Part shown: one piece after another, positions 8,850 to 17,933 of the stretch | Numbering within the stretch: the stretch's first letter is position 1 | Layout: every line of letters begins with the position of its first letter | DNA from: Sphingomonas oryzagri | GTDB lineage: Bacteria; Pseudomonadota; Alphaproteobacteria; Sphingomonadales; Sphingomonadaceae | DNA: 64,000 nt | Direction: 5' to 3' | Assembly: GCF_029906645.1 (NCBI RefSeq) | Contig: NZ_JARYGZ010000001.1 | Location: 2,538,084 to 2,602,083 of the forward strand | Notes under the pieces: model-generated | Told to the model about the DNA's origin: nothing | What the model saw: only the letters and a program-made list of their open reading frames with translations | Database searches by the model: none | Program-made: the position numbers and the translations under genes

Positions 8850-8918
8850 GCCTTGCCCCTAACAGGGCGCCTCTTTCTTTCCCACAGGCAATTCCTGCCG
8901 CAACAATCGAGCAGTCTT

Positions 8919-10175
8919 ATGGCCCGTATCGTGATGAAGTTCGGTGGCACGTCGATGGCGGGCATCGAGCGTATTCGCAACGTGGCGCGGCAGGTGAAAC
9001 GCGAGTGGGCCAAGGGCGAGCAGGTCGCGGTGGTGGTCTCCGCCATGTCGGGCGAGACCGATCGCCTCGTCAATTTCTGCCGCGAGGCCTCGCCGCTCTA
9101 CGACACCAAGGAATATGATGTCGTCGTCGCGGCGGGCGAGCAGGTGACCAGCGGCCTGCTGGCGATCGCGCTGCAGGCGATCGGGGTTCCGGCGCGCAGC
9201 TGGCTCGGCTGGCAGCTGCCGATCCGCACCAGCGACGCGCACGCTTCGGCCCGCATATCGACGATCGACACGGAAGCACTCAACGCCAGCCTCGCCAACG
9301 GCGAGGTCGCGGTGATCCCCGGCTTCCAGGGGCAGACCGAGGACGGCCGCGTCACCACGCTCGGCCGCGGCGGTTCGGACACGAGCGCCGTGGCGGTGGC
9401 GGCGGCGATGAAGGCCGATCGCTGCGACATCTATACCGACGTCGACGGCGTCTACACGACCGACCCGCGCATCGTGCCCCGCGCGCGCAAGATCCCCAAG
9501 ATCACCTACGAGGAAATGCTGGAGCTGGCGTCGGTCGGCGCCAAGGTGCTCCAGACCCGCTCGGTGGGCCTCGCCATGAAGGAGAAGGTGCGCGTGCAGG
9601 TGCTCTCCTCCTTCGGAGACCCTGACGCCGAGCCCACCCCCGGCACCTTCGTGGTGGGGGAAGACGAAATCGGAGAAGGCCAAGTGGAACAGCAGCTCAT
9701 CACCGGCATCGCCTATGATCGCAACGAGGCGAAGATCACGCTCGTCGCGGTGCCCGATCGCCCCGGCGCGGTGGCCTCGATCTTCAACCCGCTGGCCGAG
9801 GCGAGCATCAACGTCGACATGATCGTGCAGAACGTCGCGCACGGCACCGGCTCCACCGACGTCACCTTCACCGTACCCGGCGCCGAACTGGCCCGCTCGC
9901 TCGACGTGCTCGAAAAGGCGCGCGAGACGATCGGCTACGAGAAGCTGGTCCCCGATACGGAGGTCTGCAAGATCTCGGTGGTGGGCGTGGGGATGCGCAG
10001 CCACGCGGGCGTCGCGGCGACGATGTTCGAGGCGCTGGCGGCGCGCGGCATCAACATCCAGGCGATCACCACGTCCGAGATCAAGGTCTCGGTGCTGATC
10101 CACCAGGACTATACCGAACTCGCGGTGCGCGTGCTGCATACGGCCTACGGGCTGGATGCGGAGGATGCGGCGTAA
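8919..10175 (+). CDS. lysC: Aspartate kinase
   Basis: Phosphorylates aspartate, the first step to lysine, threonine, methionine and diaminopimelate. The 418-residue protein starts MARIVMKFGGTSMAG (kinase KFGGTS motif) and has GRGGSDTSAVAVAAAM and the IYTDVDGVYTTDPR catalytic region; two ACT regulatory domains occupy residues from about 262 to the end (ITGIAYDRNEAKITLV; ISVVGVGMRSHAGVA). The frame is open far upstream, but only ATG 8919 gives the family N-terminus. There is no clear ribosome-binding site at this start. An internal GTG with a good ribosome-binding site may also give an ACT-only beta subunit. Confidence 0.96.
   Translation: MARIVMKFGGTSMAGIERIRNVARQVKREWAKGEQVAVVVSAMSGETDRLVNFCREASPLYDTKEYDVVVAAGEQVTSGLLAIALQAIGVPARSWLGWQLPIRTSDAHASARISTIDTEALNASLANGEVAVIPGFQGQTEDGRVTTLGRGGSDTSAVAVAAAMKADRCDIYTDVDGVYTTDPRIVPRARKIPKITYEEMLELASVGAKVLQTRSVGLAMKEKVRVQVLSSFGDPDAEPTPGTFVVGEDEIGEGQVEQQLITGIAYDRNEAKITLVAVPDRPGAVASIFNPLAEASINVDMIVQNVAHGTGSTDVTFTVPGAELARSLDVLEKARETIGYEKLVPDTEVCKISVVGVGMRSHAGVAATMFEALAARGINIQAITTSEIKVSVLIHQDYTELAVRVLHTAYGLDAEDAA
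9671..9686 (+). promoter_or_regulatory. Internal ribosome-binding site and GTG start inside lysC (possible beta subunit)
   Basis: GGAGAAGG lies four bases before an in-frame GTG at 9684, codon 256 of lysC. Initiation here would give a 163-residue protein, beginning VEQQLITGIAYDRNEAK, made of the two ACT domains. Corynebacterium and Bacillus aspartokinases are known to be alpha2-beta2 enzymes whose beta chain starts at the equivalent place. Confidence 0.5.
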
Positions 10176-10221
10176 GGGGAACGCGTGCCGAAAGCGGCAG
10201 GACATAGCGCGGGGTGAGAAG

Positions 10222-11274
10222 GTGGAGGCTCGCCGTTTCCTGGCCCTCGATGGACTTCGTGGGGTAGCGGCGCTTTCCATCCTTCTGTTCCATCGGCGGT
10301 GGTGGGTCGCCGGCGGTCACTTTCTCGATCATGCCTGGCTGGCGGTCGATTTCTTTTTCCTGCTGAGCGGCTTCGTTCTCGATCATGCGTATGCGCAACG
10401 GCTGCGCGCGGACATGCACCGTGGCCGGTTCCTGCTGCTTCGACTGATCCGGCTGTATCCGATGACATTCGCGGGCGCGGCGATCGGCGTCCTGCTCCCG
10501 CTGATCCGCGCGGTCCACAATTCTGTTTTCGATTTTCGCCTTCCTCTCGTGGCGCTGATCAACGCGATGGCCTTGCCGGCGCCGGCCGCGATCTCCGCCG
10601 AGCCGTTCGCGATCAACCAGCCGGTCTGGTCCCTGTTTTTCGAGCTGGTCGCGAGCGGCGCGTTCGCAATCGTACTGGCCCGTCTTTCCACCCGCGCGCT
10701 CGCCGTGGCCGCCGCCATTGCCGGCGCGATCACGATCATCGTCGTTGCCCATTTTTCGACGCTGGCGGTCGGCAACCACAGGAACGACCTGCCATGGGGA
10801 CTGGCGAGGGTCGCCACGCCGTTCATCATCGGTATGCTGCTCCACCGATTGCGCGAAGCGGTTCGATGGCTCGCCATCCCGTTCTGGGCGGCGGCGGCGC
10901 TTCTCGTTGCGAGCTTCCTGCCCGTATCCGGCGCATGGTGGGATGGCGCCTACAGCTGCATCATGGTCCTGATCGCCTATCCTCTCCTGCTGCTCGGCAC
11001 GCAGGCGCGGGAACCCGATCCGCAGTGGCTGGGCGTGATCCGCACGGGCGCCTTTCTCTCCTATCCCGTCTATGCGCTCCATTTCCCCATTCTCGCGCTG
11101 ATCGATCCGATCCAGCGCAGGCTTCCCATGCCGGGGCCGCTCTGGCTGGCGCTGGCCGCCACGATCGTCGTCCTGATCGCGGCGCCTCTCGCGCGCTGGT
11201 ACGACGCACCGTTCAGGCGGTATCTCCGCACATGGCTCGCCGGAAGATCGGCGATGCAGGACGGCATTGGGTAA
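10222..11274 (+). CDS. Acyltransferase family 3 membrane protein
   Basis: A 350-residue polytopic membrane protein of the OafA/NodX-type acyltransferase family, which O-acylates surface sugars or lipids. The hallmark N-terminus FLALDGLRGVAALSILLFHR is present, including the conserved catalytic-type histidine, followed by DFFFLLSGFVLDHAYA and about ten hydrophobic helices. GTG 10222 is preferred because GGGG lies seven bases upstream and the protein then starts just before the conserved block; an ATG at 10156 would add 22 basic residues and overlap lysC by 20 bases. No glycan locus surrounds it, so the acceptor is unknown. Confidence 0.88.
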   Translation: MEARRFLALDGLRGVAALSILLFHRRWWVAGGHFLDHAWLAVDFFFLLSGFVLDHAYAQRLRADMHRGRFLLLRLIRLYPMTFAGAAIGVLLPLIRAVHNSVFDFRLPLVALINAMALPAPAAISAEPFAINQPVWSLFFELVASGAFAIVLARLSTRALAVAAAIAGAITIIVVAHFSTLAVGNHRNDLPWGLARVATPFIIGMLLHRLREAVRWLAIPFWAAAALLVASFLPVSGAWWDGAYSCIMVLIAYPLLLLGTQAREPDPQWLGVIRTGAFLSYPVYALHFPILALIDPIQRRLPMPGPLWLALAATIVVLIAAPLARWYDAPFRRYLRTWLAGRSAMQDGIG

Positions 11275-11301
11275 GCGAGCATCTTCATCTATGAGGCCGC
11301 G

Positions 11302-12348
11302 ATGACCATGACGCACGCCACCGCCGCCTCGATCGGCCACGATCGCCTCGCCCGCCTGATGAAGCGCGGGACAGACTTCCTCGGGAGCGAGGTGGCCATC
11401 ATGGCCGGCGCGATGTCGTGGGTGAGCGAACGCAACCTGGTTTCGGCCATGTCGAACGCCGGCGGCTTCGGCGTGATCGCCTGCGGGGCGATGTCGCCCG
11501 AACTGCTCGATGCCGAGATCGCGGCGACCAAGGCGCTCACCAGCAAGCCGTTCGGCGTCAACCTGATCACCATGCACCCGCAGCTCAACGACCTGATCGA
11601 CGTCTGCGCGAAGCACGGTGTCGGCCATGTCGTGCTGGCGGGCGGCCTGCCGCCGGGCGGCGCGATCGAGCGGATCAAGGCCTCCGGTGCCAAGGTGATC
11701 TGCTTCCCGCCGACGCTCGCCTTCGCCAAGAAGCTGATCCGCTCGGGCGTCGATGCGCTGGTGATCGAGGGGATGGAGGCCGGCGGCCATATCGGCCCGG
11801 TCTCGACCAGCGTGCTGGCGCAGGAGATCCTGCCGGCCGTCGCGGCCGAGCTGCCGGTGTTCGTCGCCGGCGGGATCGGGCGTGGCGAAGCGATGGCCGG
11901 CTATCTGGAGATGGGCGCGGCCGGCGTACAGCTCGGCACGCGCTTCGTCTGCGCGACCGAATGCATCGCGCACCCGAACTTCAAGAAGGCGTTCATCCGT
12001 GCCTCGGCCCGCGACGCGACCGCCTCGGTACAGATCGATCCGCGCCTGCCGGTGATCCCCGTCCGCGCGCTCAAGAACGCGGCCGGCGAGCTGTTCACCG
12101 CCAAGCAGCGCGAAGTCGCCCAGGCGCTCGACGAGGGCAAGGTCGAGATGATGGAGGCGCAGCTGCAGATCGAGCATTACTGGGCTGGCGCGCTGCGCCG
12201 CGCGGTGATCGACGGCGATGTCGAGCATGGCTCGGTGATGGCCGGTCAGTCTGTGGGCATGGTGACCAAGGAGGAGCCGCTGGCGGATATCCTCAAGAGC
12301 CTAGTCGACGAGGGCGCCCACGCGCTGGAGCGCCGCTCGGGCGGCTGA
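11302..12348 (+). CDS. Nitronate monooxygenase / 2-nitropropane dioxygenase-like FMN protein
   Basis: A 348-residue TIM-barrel flavoprotein. The start of the barrel DFLGSEVAIMAGAMSWVSERNLVSAMS and the loop NAGGFGVIACG are typical, as are GMEAGGHIGPVS and the FMN phosphate-binding GGIGRGEAMAGYLEMGAAGVQLGT. The family oxidises alkyl nitronates such as propionate 3-nitronate, but some members are FabK-type enoyl-ACP reductases; motifs visible here do not settle which. It follows the acyltransferase by 27 bases and is followed by a dispersed repeat. Confidence 0.88.
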   Translation: MTMTHATAASIGHDRLARLMKRGTDFLGSEVAIMAGAMSWVSERNLVSAMSNAGGFGVIACGAMSPELLDAEIAATKALTSKPFGVNLITMHPQLNDLIDVCAKHGVGHVVLAGGLPPGGAIERIKASGAKVICFPPTLAFAKKLIRSGVDALVIEGMEAGGHIGPVSTSVLAQEILPAVAAELPVFVAGGIGRGEAMAGYLEMGAAGVQLGTRFVCATECIAHPNFKKAFIRASARDATASVQIDPRLPVIPVRALKNAAGELFTAKQREVAQALDEGKVEMMEAQLQIEHYWAGALRRAVIDGDVEHGSVMAGQSVGMVTKEEPLADILKSLVDEGAHALERRSGG

Positions 12349-12367
12349 GCAACACAGCCCGGAAATC

Positions 12368-12450
12368 CGTTCGTGTCGAGCGCAGTCGAGACACGCGCCG
12401 TAATCGATACGCCCGCCTCACGTCGCTCGACTCGCTCGGGACGAACGATC
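12368..12450. repeat. Imperfect inverted repeat (GTTCGTGTCGAGCGCAGTCGAG type)
   Basis: The left arm from 12369 contains GTTCGTGTCGAGCGCAGTCG; the right arm near 12422-12449 contains CTCGACTCGCTCGGGACGAACG, an imperfect reverse complement. It lies between convergent genes. Similar elements are common between genes of sphingomonads, from general knowledge. Confidence 0.6.
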
Positions 12451-12464
12451 GTCTCAAGAACGGT

Positions 12465-13124
12465 TCAAGGCGCGTTGCTCGCCACCACGGCGGGCGCCTG
12501 TTCGCCATCGTCCAGCGTCGGGGCGTTCGGATCGGCGGGCGTCGTGTCCGGCACGACCGGCAGCGCGTCGGCCATCGTCGTGCCACCTTCGGTGATCGCC
12601 ACCTCGCCGCCCAATGCCGTCTCGTCATAGAGCGCCTTGGCGAAGGCATCGGGCAGGTGCACGCAGCCGTGCGAGCTGCGATAGCCTGGCACGCCGCCGG
12701 CATGGAGCGCCACGCCGTCCCAGGTCAGCCGCTGCATGTAAGGCATCGGCGCGGAATTGTAGAGGTTGGAGCGATGCTTCACCTCCTTCTGCAGGATCGG
12801 ATAGGTGCCGAGCGGCGTGTCGTAGCCGTCCCGCCCGGTCGATACGGTGGTGATGCCGATCAGCGTATCGCCGCGATAGACGAAGGCGACCTGGCGCATC
12901 AGATCGACCACCATCTGCACCTTGCCGTCGCCGCCCAGCTCCGGATGCCAGAGATACTGCCCGGCCTTCAGCGCATCGGCATCGGCGACGGTGAGTTCGG
13001 TCGCGCTGCCGTCGGTCACAGGATCGATGACGACCTGCGAGGGTTGCGCGATCGCTACGGTGGGCGCGGCGATCGCCAGCAGGGATGAGGCCACAAATAG
13101 CAGGGCCGAAGACGAGCGGATCAT
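12465..13124 (-). CDS. L,D-transpeptidase (YkuD domain), secreted
   Basis: A 219-residue periplasmic enzyme that forms or exchanges cross-links on peptidoglycan, or attaches lipoprotein to it. The N-terminal signal peptide ends near AAPTVAIA. The YkuD domain covers roughly residues 70-200, with the catalytic signature HAGGVPGYRSSHGCVHLPD (H...S-H-G-C). A frame extension to 13253 exists, but ATG 13124 is preceded by GGAGG and starts the signal peptide. The C-terminal 40 residues are proline/aspartate-rich and look disordered. A second L,D-transpeptidase is encoded at 16416. Confidence 0.92.
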   Translation of the reverse strand: MIRSSSALLFVASSLLAIAAPTVAIAQPSQVVIDPVTDGSATELTVADADALKAGQYLWHPELGGDGKVQMVVDLMRQVAFVYRGDTLIGITTVSTGRDGYDTPLGTYPILQKEVKHRSNLYNSAPMPYMQRLTWDGVALHAGGVPGYRSSHGCVHLPDAFAKALYDETALGGEVAITEGGTTMADALPVVPDTTPADPNAPTLDDGEQAPAVVASNAP

Positions 13125-13292
13125 GAATCCCTTTCCTCCCGACACGACTCCGCCCACGCCGCCGATCACGCGATCAGCGGAGCAATGGATCGGAAATCCT
13201 TGATGGAAGGGATAACGACAAACGCGACGATTGGTGCCGCTGAAGCGCCACAATTGTCACGGTTGCGCTTGACGAAAGCCGAAACGGCCGGA

Positions 13293-14081
13293 TCAGCGCG
13301 CGCCGACGCGCTCCGCAATGGCGGCGTAAGCGGCGAGGCGCCGGATGGCCGCTTCGTGAATGCCCGGCGGCGTCACCAGCACGCCGAACGCCTCGGCGCT
13401 GGCCGTGTTGAAGGCCATCGGCACGCCGAGCGCGTCGGTGACGCTCGCACCCGCCTCGGCCGCGATCAGCACGGCGGCGGCGATATCCCACTCATGACCC
13501 CAGCGGAGCGTCGCCACCAGGTCGGCGTCGCCCGCCGCGACCATCGCGATGCGCAGCGCGATCGAATTGGGCTTGGACACGGCGACGAGATCGGCGTCGC
13601 GACGCGGCAACTGGTCGGCCGGCACGCGCGCGCCAGTGATCGTATCGCGCGGTGCGACGCGAATGGCCGCGCCGTTGCGCCACGCCCCCTCGCCCGCCTG
13701 CGCCGTCCACACCTCGCCCCGTGCCGGGGCATCGAGCACGCCGAGGATCGGGCGCCCGTCCTCGACCAGCGCGACCGAGACCGCCCAGCCGGTCCGCCCG
13801 CGCAGATAGTCGCGCGTGCCGTCGATCGGATCGACCACCCACACGCGCCGCGCGCCCAGCCGCGCCTTGTCGTCGGCGGTCTCCTCGGAGAGCCAGCCGG
13901 CTTCGGGGTCGATGGCCGCCAGTCGCCCCTTCAGGAAATGATCGACCGCGAGATCGATCTCGCAGACCGGCTCGCCGCCCGCTTTCTCCCAGCGCCGGAA
14001 GCCGTCCTTCGCCTTGCCGAGCGCCAGCGCGCCCGCCTCTGCGGCGACCGCCGCGACCGCCTCCAGGCGCGGATCAGGCAC
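13293..14081 (-). CDS. Inositol monophosphatase family protein (CysQ/3'(2'),5'-bisphosphate nucleotidase-like)
   Basis: A 262-residue lithium-sensitive-type phosphatase fold. Metal-binding motifs are EETADD (residues about 70-75) and WVVDPIDGTRDY, with the third site in GHEWDIAAAVLIAAEAGA. The family includes CysQ, which removes the 3' phosphate from PAP, and histidinol- or inositol-phosphatases; the DPIDGTRDYLRG sequence resembles CysQ-like enzymes, but the substrate is inference. Its ATG overlaps the 3' end of the downstream-reading PmbA gene by 8 bases, so the two are co-transcribed. Confidence 0.85.
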   Translation of the reverse strand: MPDPRLEAVAAVAAEAGALALGKAKDGFRRWEKAGGEPVCEIDLAVDHFLKGRLAAIDPEAGWLSEETADDKARLGARRVWVVDPIDGTRDYLRGRTGWAVSVALVEDGRPILGVLDAPARGEVWTAQAGEGAWRNGAAIRVAPRDTITGARVPADQLPRRDADLVAVSKPNSIALRIAMVAAGDADLVATLRWGHEWDIAAAVLIAAEAGASVTDALGVPMAFNTASAEAFGVLVTPPGIHEAAIRRLAAYAAIAERVGAR

Positions 14082-15429
14082 CGGCGACCGTCATCCCGTC
14101 GATGCGGATGGTGGGAACATCGGTGGCGCGCTCGAAGACCAGATCGCTCGCCGGGGTGAGCGCGCGGAACATGTCGCGCAAGGTGCCGGCGATGGTGATC
14201 TCGGCAACGGACGCGCCGATTTCCCCGTCCTCGATCAGAAAACCAGCGGCGCCGCGCGAATAATCGCCGGTCACCGGGTTCACGCCCTGCCCGATCAGCT
14301 CTGTGACGTAGAGGCCGCGCTTCACGTCCTTCATCAGCTCGGCCGGCGAGAGCGCGCCCGCTTCCATATAGAAGTTGGAGGTGCCCACCCCAGGCGGCCC
14401 GCCGATGCCGCGCTGGGCGTTGCCGGTGGGTTGCAGACCAAGCTGGCGGGCGGACGCGCTGTCGAGCAGCCAGCCAGTCAGCACGCCGTCCGCAACCAGT
14501 TCGCGCCGCGCGGTCGGCAGCCCCTCGCCGTCGAACGGCTTGGAGCCGAGACCGCGCACGCGATGCGGGTCGTCGACGATGGTGATGCCCTTGCCGAACA
14601 CCTCGGTCTCCAGCGCGTCGAGCAGGAAGCTCGTCTTGCGGGCGATCGAGGAGCCGGTGATCGCGCCCGCCAGATGGCCGAGCAGGCTCGATCCCACGCG
14701 CGGATCGAAGAGGATCGGCATCGCGCCCGACGAGAGCTTTGCCGGGTTGAGCCGCGCGACGGTGCGTTCGCCGGCACGGCGGCCGATCGCCTCGGCGGCT
14801 TCGAGATCCTCAAGGTGGCGGGCCGATCGGTGCGCGTAATCGCGCTGCATGTTGGCGCCCTCGCCGGCGATCACGCTGGCCGAGCAGCCGTGGCCGCTGG
14901 TCGCGTAGCCGCCCGCGAAGCCGTGGCTGGTCGCGAGCGCGATGATCGTGCGGCCGTGGCTGGCCGACGCGCCCTCGCTGTTGGTGACGCCCGCGACGGC
15001 GCGCGAGGCGTTCTCCGCCTCCAGCGCGCGCGCCCTCAGCGCCTCGGGGGAGACGGTGGCGCCGTCATCGCCATCGACCGACGGGGCATCGCCGCGCAGC
15101 AGCCGATCCTCCGGCGCGAGGCCGGCATAGGCATCCTCCGGCGCCTCCTTGGCCATCGCGACGGCGCGGTCCACCAGCGTAGCGAGCGCGTCCTTCGACA
15201 GATCCGACGAGGAGACGCTGGCCGATCGGCGGCCGACGAAGAGCCTGAGGCCGATCGTCTCGCCCTCCGATCGCTCGACATCCTCCAGCGCGCCGAGCCG
15301 CACCGAGACCGAGGTCGACTCGTTGCAGACATAGAGCGTGTCGGCGGCATCGGCCCCGGCCCGCTTCGCGAGCGCGACGAGATCGTGGACGCGGGTCTGG
15401 GCTTCGGCGACGGTCAGCATGGATCGCAC
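14074..15429 (-). CDS. pmbA: TldE/PmbA-family metalloprotease subunit
   Basis: A 451-residue protein of the TldD/TldE family, whose heterodimer degrades unfolded peptides and matures some ribosomal peptides. The sequence has PmbA-type features: the N-terminal VRLGALEDVERSEGETIGLRLFVGRRSA block and a C-terminal barrel with GTSNFYMEAGALSP and TVAGTL-like strands. No H-E-x3-H zinc motif is visible, which is expected for TldE because TldD carries it. A tldD gene is not in the window. It begins 24 bases after ubiA on the same strand and overlaps the inositol-monophosphatase gene. Confidence 0.9.
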   Translation of the reverse strand: MRSMLTVAEAQTRVHDLVALAKRAGADAADTLYVCNESTSVSVRLGALEDVERSEGETIGLRLFVGRRSASVSSSDLSKDALATLVDRAVAMAKEAPEDAYAGLAPEDRLLRGDAPSVDGDDGATVSPEALRARALEAENASRAVAGVTNSEGASASHGRTIIALATSHGFAGGYATSGHGCSASVIAGEGANMQRDYAHRSARHLEDLEAAEAIGRRAGERTVARLNPAKLSSGAMPILFDPRVGSSLLGHLAGAITGSSIARKTSFLLDALETEVFGKGITIVDDPHRVRGLGSKPFDGEGLPTARRELVADGVLTGWLLDSASARQLGLQPTGNAQRGIGGPPGVGTSNFYMEAGALSPAELMKDVKRGLYVTELIGQGVNPVTGDYSRGAAGFLIEDGEIGASVAEITIAGTLRDMFRALTPASDLVFERATDVPTIRIDGMTVAGA

Positions 15430-15452
15430 TTAGGAAGCCCGCCCACCGCCGT

Positions 15453-16376
15453 CTAGCCCGCGCTGCCCACCGCGAGCGCCGCCATCGCCATCAGCAGGCC
15501 TGCAGTGCGGTTGGACCGGAAGCGGTGAAGTGCGCCGTGCGGCTCGGCCGGATCGAGGGTCCACACCTGCCAGCCGAGGTGCAGCGCCATCGGCAGCAGC
15601 GCCAGCACCGCAAGCGGATCGGGCCGCCGGAGCCAGTAGGCGACGCCCCACAGCAGCAGCGCGCCGACATAGCAGGCGGCTACGCCGGGCCGCACATGCC
15701 GCCCCATCGCGCGCGCCGAGGACTTCACGCCGGCCAGCACGTCATCCTCGATATCCTGCAGCGCGTAGATCGTATCGTAGCCGACCACCCACAGGATCGA
15801 TCCGGCATAAAGCAGCAACCCGGCCGGTGCGACATGCCCCGCTACCGCCGCCCAGCCGACCAGCGCCGCCCACGAGAAAACGATGCCCAGCCACGCCTGC
15901 GGCCACCAGGTGATCCGCTTCATGAAAGGATAGCAGGCGACGGGCGCGAGGCTCGCCATGCTGATCCAGCGCGCCGGCCAGTTGAGCGCGACCAGCACCG
16001 CGAAGCCGATCAGGCAGAGCGCGATCAGGAACGCCCAGGCGCCCTTGAGGCTCACCCGCCCGCTCGCCAGCGGACGATCCCGCGTGCGCGCCACGCGGGC
16101 ATCGAGGTCGCGATCGACGATGTCGTTATAGACGCAGCCCGCCCCGCGCATCGCGACCGCGCCGATGCCGAACAAAGCGATCAGCCGCACCGCATCGAGG
16201 CCCGGCGCACCCGCCAGCAGGATCGCCCAGCAGCCCGGCCAGAACAGCAGCCAGCCGCCGATCGGCCGGTCGAAGCGGGCGAGCAAAGCATAAGGCCGCG
16301 CGCTGGCGGGCAGCAGCCGCAGCAGGCCGCGTGTCTCGGTATCGGGAACCGCCGTGTCGGAAGGGATCGCCGTCAT
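15453..16376 (-). CDS. ubiA: 4-hydroxybenzoate polyprenyltransferase
   Basis: A 307-residue inner-membrane prenyltransferase that attaches the polyprenyl tail to 4-hydroxybenzoate in ubiquinone synthesis. The two aspartate motifs that hold magnesium and the diphosphate are visible as NDIVDRDLD (residues about 84-92) in GCVYNDIVDRDLDARVARTR, and as DIEDD in YALQDIEDDVLAG. Seven to nine hydrophobic helices are spread along the protein. It is read after the L,D-transpeptidase gene and before pmbA. Confidence 0.95.
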   Translation of the reverse strand: MTAIPSDTAVPDTETRGLLRLLPASARPYALLARFDRPIGGWLLFWPGCWAILLAGAPGLDAVRLIALFGIGAVAMRGAGCVYNDIVDRDLDARVARTRDRPLASGRVSLKGAWAFLIALCLIGFAVLVALNWPARWISMASLAPVACYPFMKRITWWPQAWLGIVFSWAALVGWAAVAGHVAPAGLLLYAGSILWVVGYDTIYALQDIEDDVLAGVKSSARAMGRHVRPGVAACYVGALLLWGVAYWLRRPDPLAVLALLPMALHLGWQVWTLDPAEPHGALHRFRSNRTAGLLMAMAALAVGSAG

Positions 16377-16415
16377 GCCCCGCCCCTACCGCGAACGGCG
16401 GCGCGTGACTACGGC

Positions 16416-17090
16416 TCAGCCGGCGGCCTTGATCGCCTCGCCCACGTCGAGCGTCTCGCCCTTCGTCACGATCACCGTGTCGCCCAGCTTCGCCTGCCCG
16501 AAGGCGAGCTTCGCGAACTCCACCGGAACCGCGACGCAGCCGTGGGTCGCGCCATCGCGGCGCATGTGCGATCCGTGGATGGTGACCCCATCGTTGGTCA
16601 GCCGCATCATATAGGGCATCGGCGCGTCGTAGAGGTTGGAGACGTGCGTCGCATCCTTCTGCGAGATGGCGAACACGCCGAGCGGGGTCGGGTGGTCGTC
16701 CGCCCCGTACATGATCGCCGCAGCCCCTATCTCGTAACCGTCGCGAAACACCGACATCACGCCCGCCGCCAGATCGACGGTGATGACGATGCGGCCGGTC
16801 TTGGGCGCGCCGTCCTCGTTCCACACATAGTCGCCGATCTTCATCGGCTCGGGCACGTCGAGCACGCGCTTCACGGCATAGCCGGCGTCGGCCCTGATCG
16901 GCGACTGCGCGGCGACCTTCACCGGCTTAGCCACGGGCTTCGGCGCAGAATGCACCGCCGCCGGCTGCGCATCGGCCACGCCACCGCCGATGTCCGCGAT
17001 GCGCACGACGGCGGGCGCCAGCGCGGCGACACCGACCGCGATCGCCAGCCCGACCTTGTGGCGCATGATGAAGGAGGTAAGGCGCTGCAT
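16416..17090 (-). CDS. L,D-transpeptidase (YkuD domain), membrane-anchored or secreted
   Basis: A 224-residue envelope protein. One N-terminal hydrophobic segment (residues 12-32, GLAIAVGVAALAPAVV) is either a signal peptide or an anchor, followed by a proline-rich linker PKPVAKPVK. The YkuD domain contains the catalytic HGSHMRRDGATHGCVAVP signature. It resembles the enzyme at 12465 in the catalytic half only; the two are not recent duplicates. The product likely acts on peptidoglycan in the periplasm. It is divergent from rsmE, 95 bases away. Confidence 0.9.
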   Translation of the reverse strand: MQRLTSFIMRHKVGLAIAVGVAALAPAVVRIADIGGGVADAQPAAVHSAPKPVAKPVKVAAQSPIRADAGYAVKRVLDVPEPMKIGDYVWNEDGAPKTGRIVITVDLAAGVMSVFRDGYEIGAAAIMYGADDHPTPLGVFAISQKDATHVSNLYDAPMPYMMRLTNDGVTIHGSHMRRDGATHGCVAVPVEFAKLAFGQAKLGDTVIVTKGETLDVGEAIKAAG

Positions 17091-17185
17091 GAGGCCGGTC
17101 TATGCCATGGCGGGATTAACGGAAAGCGAGCGCCCCCGCGCATCGCCCCATCGCGGGACGACACAGGACGCGCTAAGGACGGGCC

Positions 17186-17920
17186 ATGACCGCCACCCCC
17201 GCCTGGCCGCCCGAAAGCGCCCCGCGCCTGTTCGTCGACCACCCCCTCTCCGAAGGCGCCGAGGTCGTGCTCGATTCCACGCAGGCCAATTACCTGCTCA
17301 ACGTGATGCGGCTGAAGGCGGGCGAAGCGGTGCGCTGCTTCGACGACCAAACGGGGGAGTGGGCGGCCGAACTCTGCTCGGCCGGCAAACGCGACGCGCG
17401 GCTGCGCATGGTGACGCACATGACGCCACGCGAGCCGGTGCCGGACCTCTGGCTGGTCGCCGCCCCGATCAAACGCCAGCGGATCGACTGGATGGCCGAG
17501 AAGGCCTGCGAGCTCGGTGTCGATCGCCTCGTGCCGGTGCTGACGCGGCGCGCGGTGGTGGACAAGCTCAACCTCGATCGCCTGCGCGCGCACACGATCG
17601 AGGCGGCCGAACAATGCGGCCGCACCGCGCTCCCCGCGCTCGAAGAACCGGCGAAGCTGGACAAGGTGCTCAGGGACTGGCCCGCCGACCGCACGCTCTA
17701 TTTCGCCGACGAGACCGGCGGCGAGCCGTTCCGCCCCACCCCTGGCCCCGCCGCGATCCTCATCGGCCCCGAAGGCGGCTTCGATCCCGCCGAACGCGAG
17801 GCGATCCGCGCGCTCCCCCAGGCGCGCGGCATCTCGCTCGGCCCCCGCATCCTGCGCGCCGAGACGGCGGCGCTGGCGGCGGCGGCGGTGTGGATGAGCC
17901 ACGCCGGGGACTGGCGCTGA
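17186..17920 (+). CDS. rsmE: 16S rRNA (uracil(1498)-N(3))-methyltransferase
   Basis: A 244-residue SPOUT-fold enzyme that methylates U1498 in the small-subunit decoding region. The N-terminal PUA-like part contains HPLSEGAEVVLDSTQANYLLNVMRLKAGE, and the C-terminal SPOUT knot has the signature LIGPEGGFDPAERE and SLGPRILRAETAALAAAAVW. The ATG at 17186 is preceded by AAGGACGGG. The 42-base gap to gshA holds a perfect 12-base palindrome. Confidence 0.95.
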   Translation: MTATPAWPPESAPRLFVDHPLSEGAEVVLDSTQANYLLNVMRLKAGEAVRCFDDQTGEWAAELCSAGKRDARLRMVTHMTPREPVPDLWLVAAPIKRQRIDWMAEKACELGVDRLVPVLTRRAVVDKLNLDRLRAHTIEAAEQCGRTALPALEEPAKLDKVLRDWPADRTLYFADETGGEPFRPTPGPAAILIGPEGGFDPAEREAIRALPQARGISLGPRILRAETAALAAAAVWMSHAGDWR

Positions 17921-17933
17921 TTCCCGCTTTCCA

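Noticed and set aside
8022-8918. Upstream extension of lysC by nearly 300 codons
   Set aside because: It reads the antisense of ubiG and the repeat; the protein family begins at MARIVMKFGGTS.
10156-10221. Earlier ATG for the acyltransferase
   Set aside because: It overlaps lysC, adds a basic non-family tail, and GTG 10222 has better spacing; kept as an alternative only.
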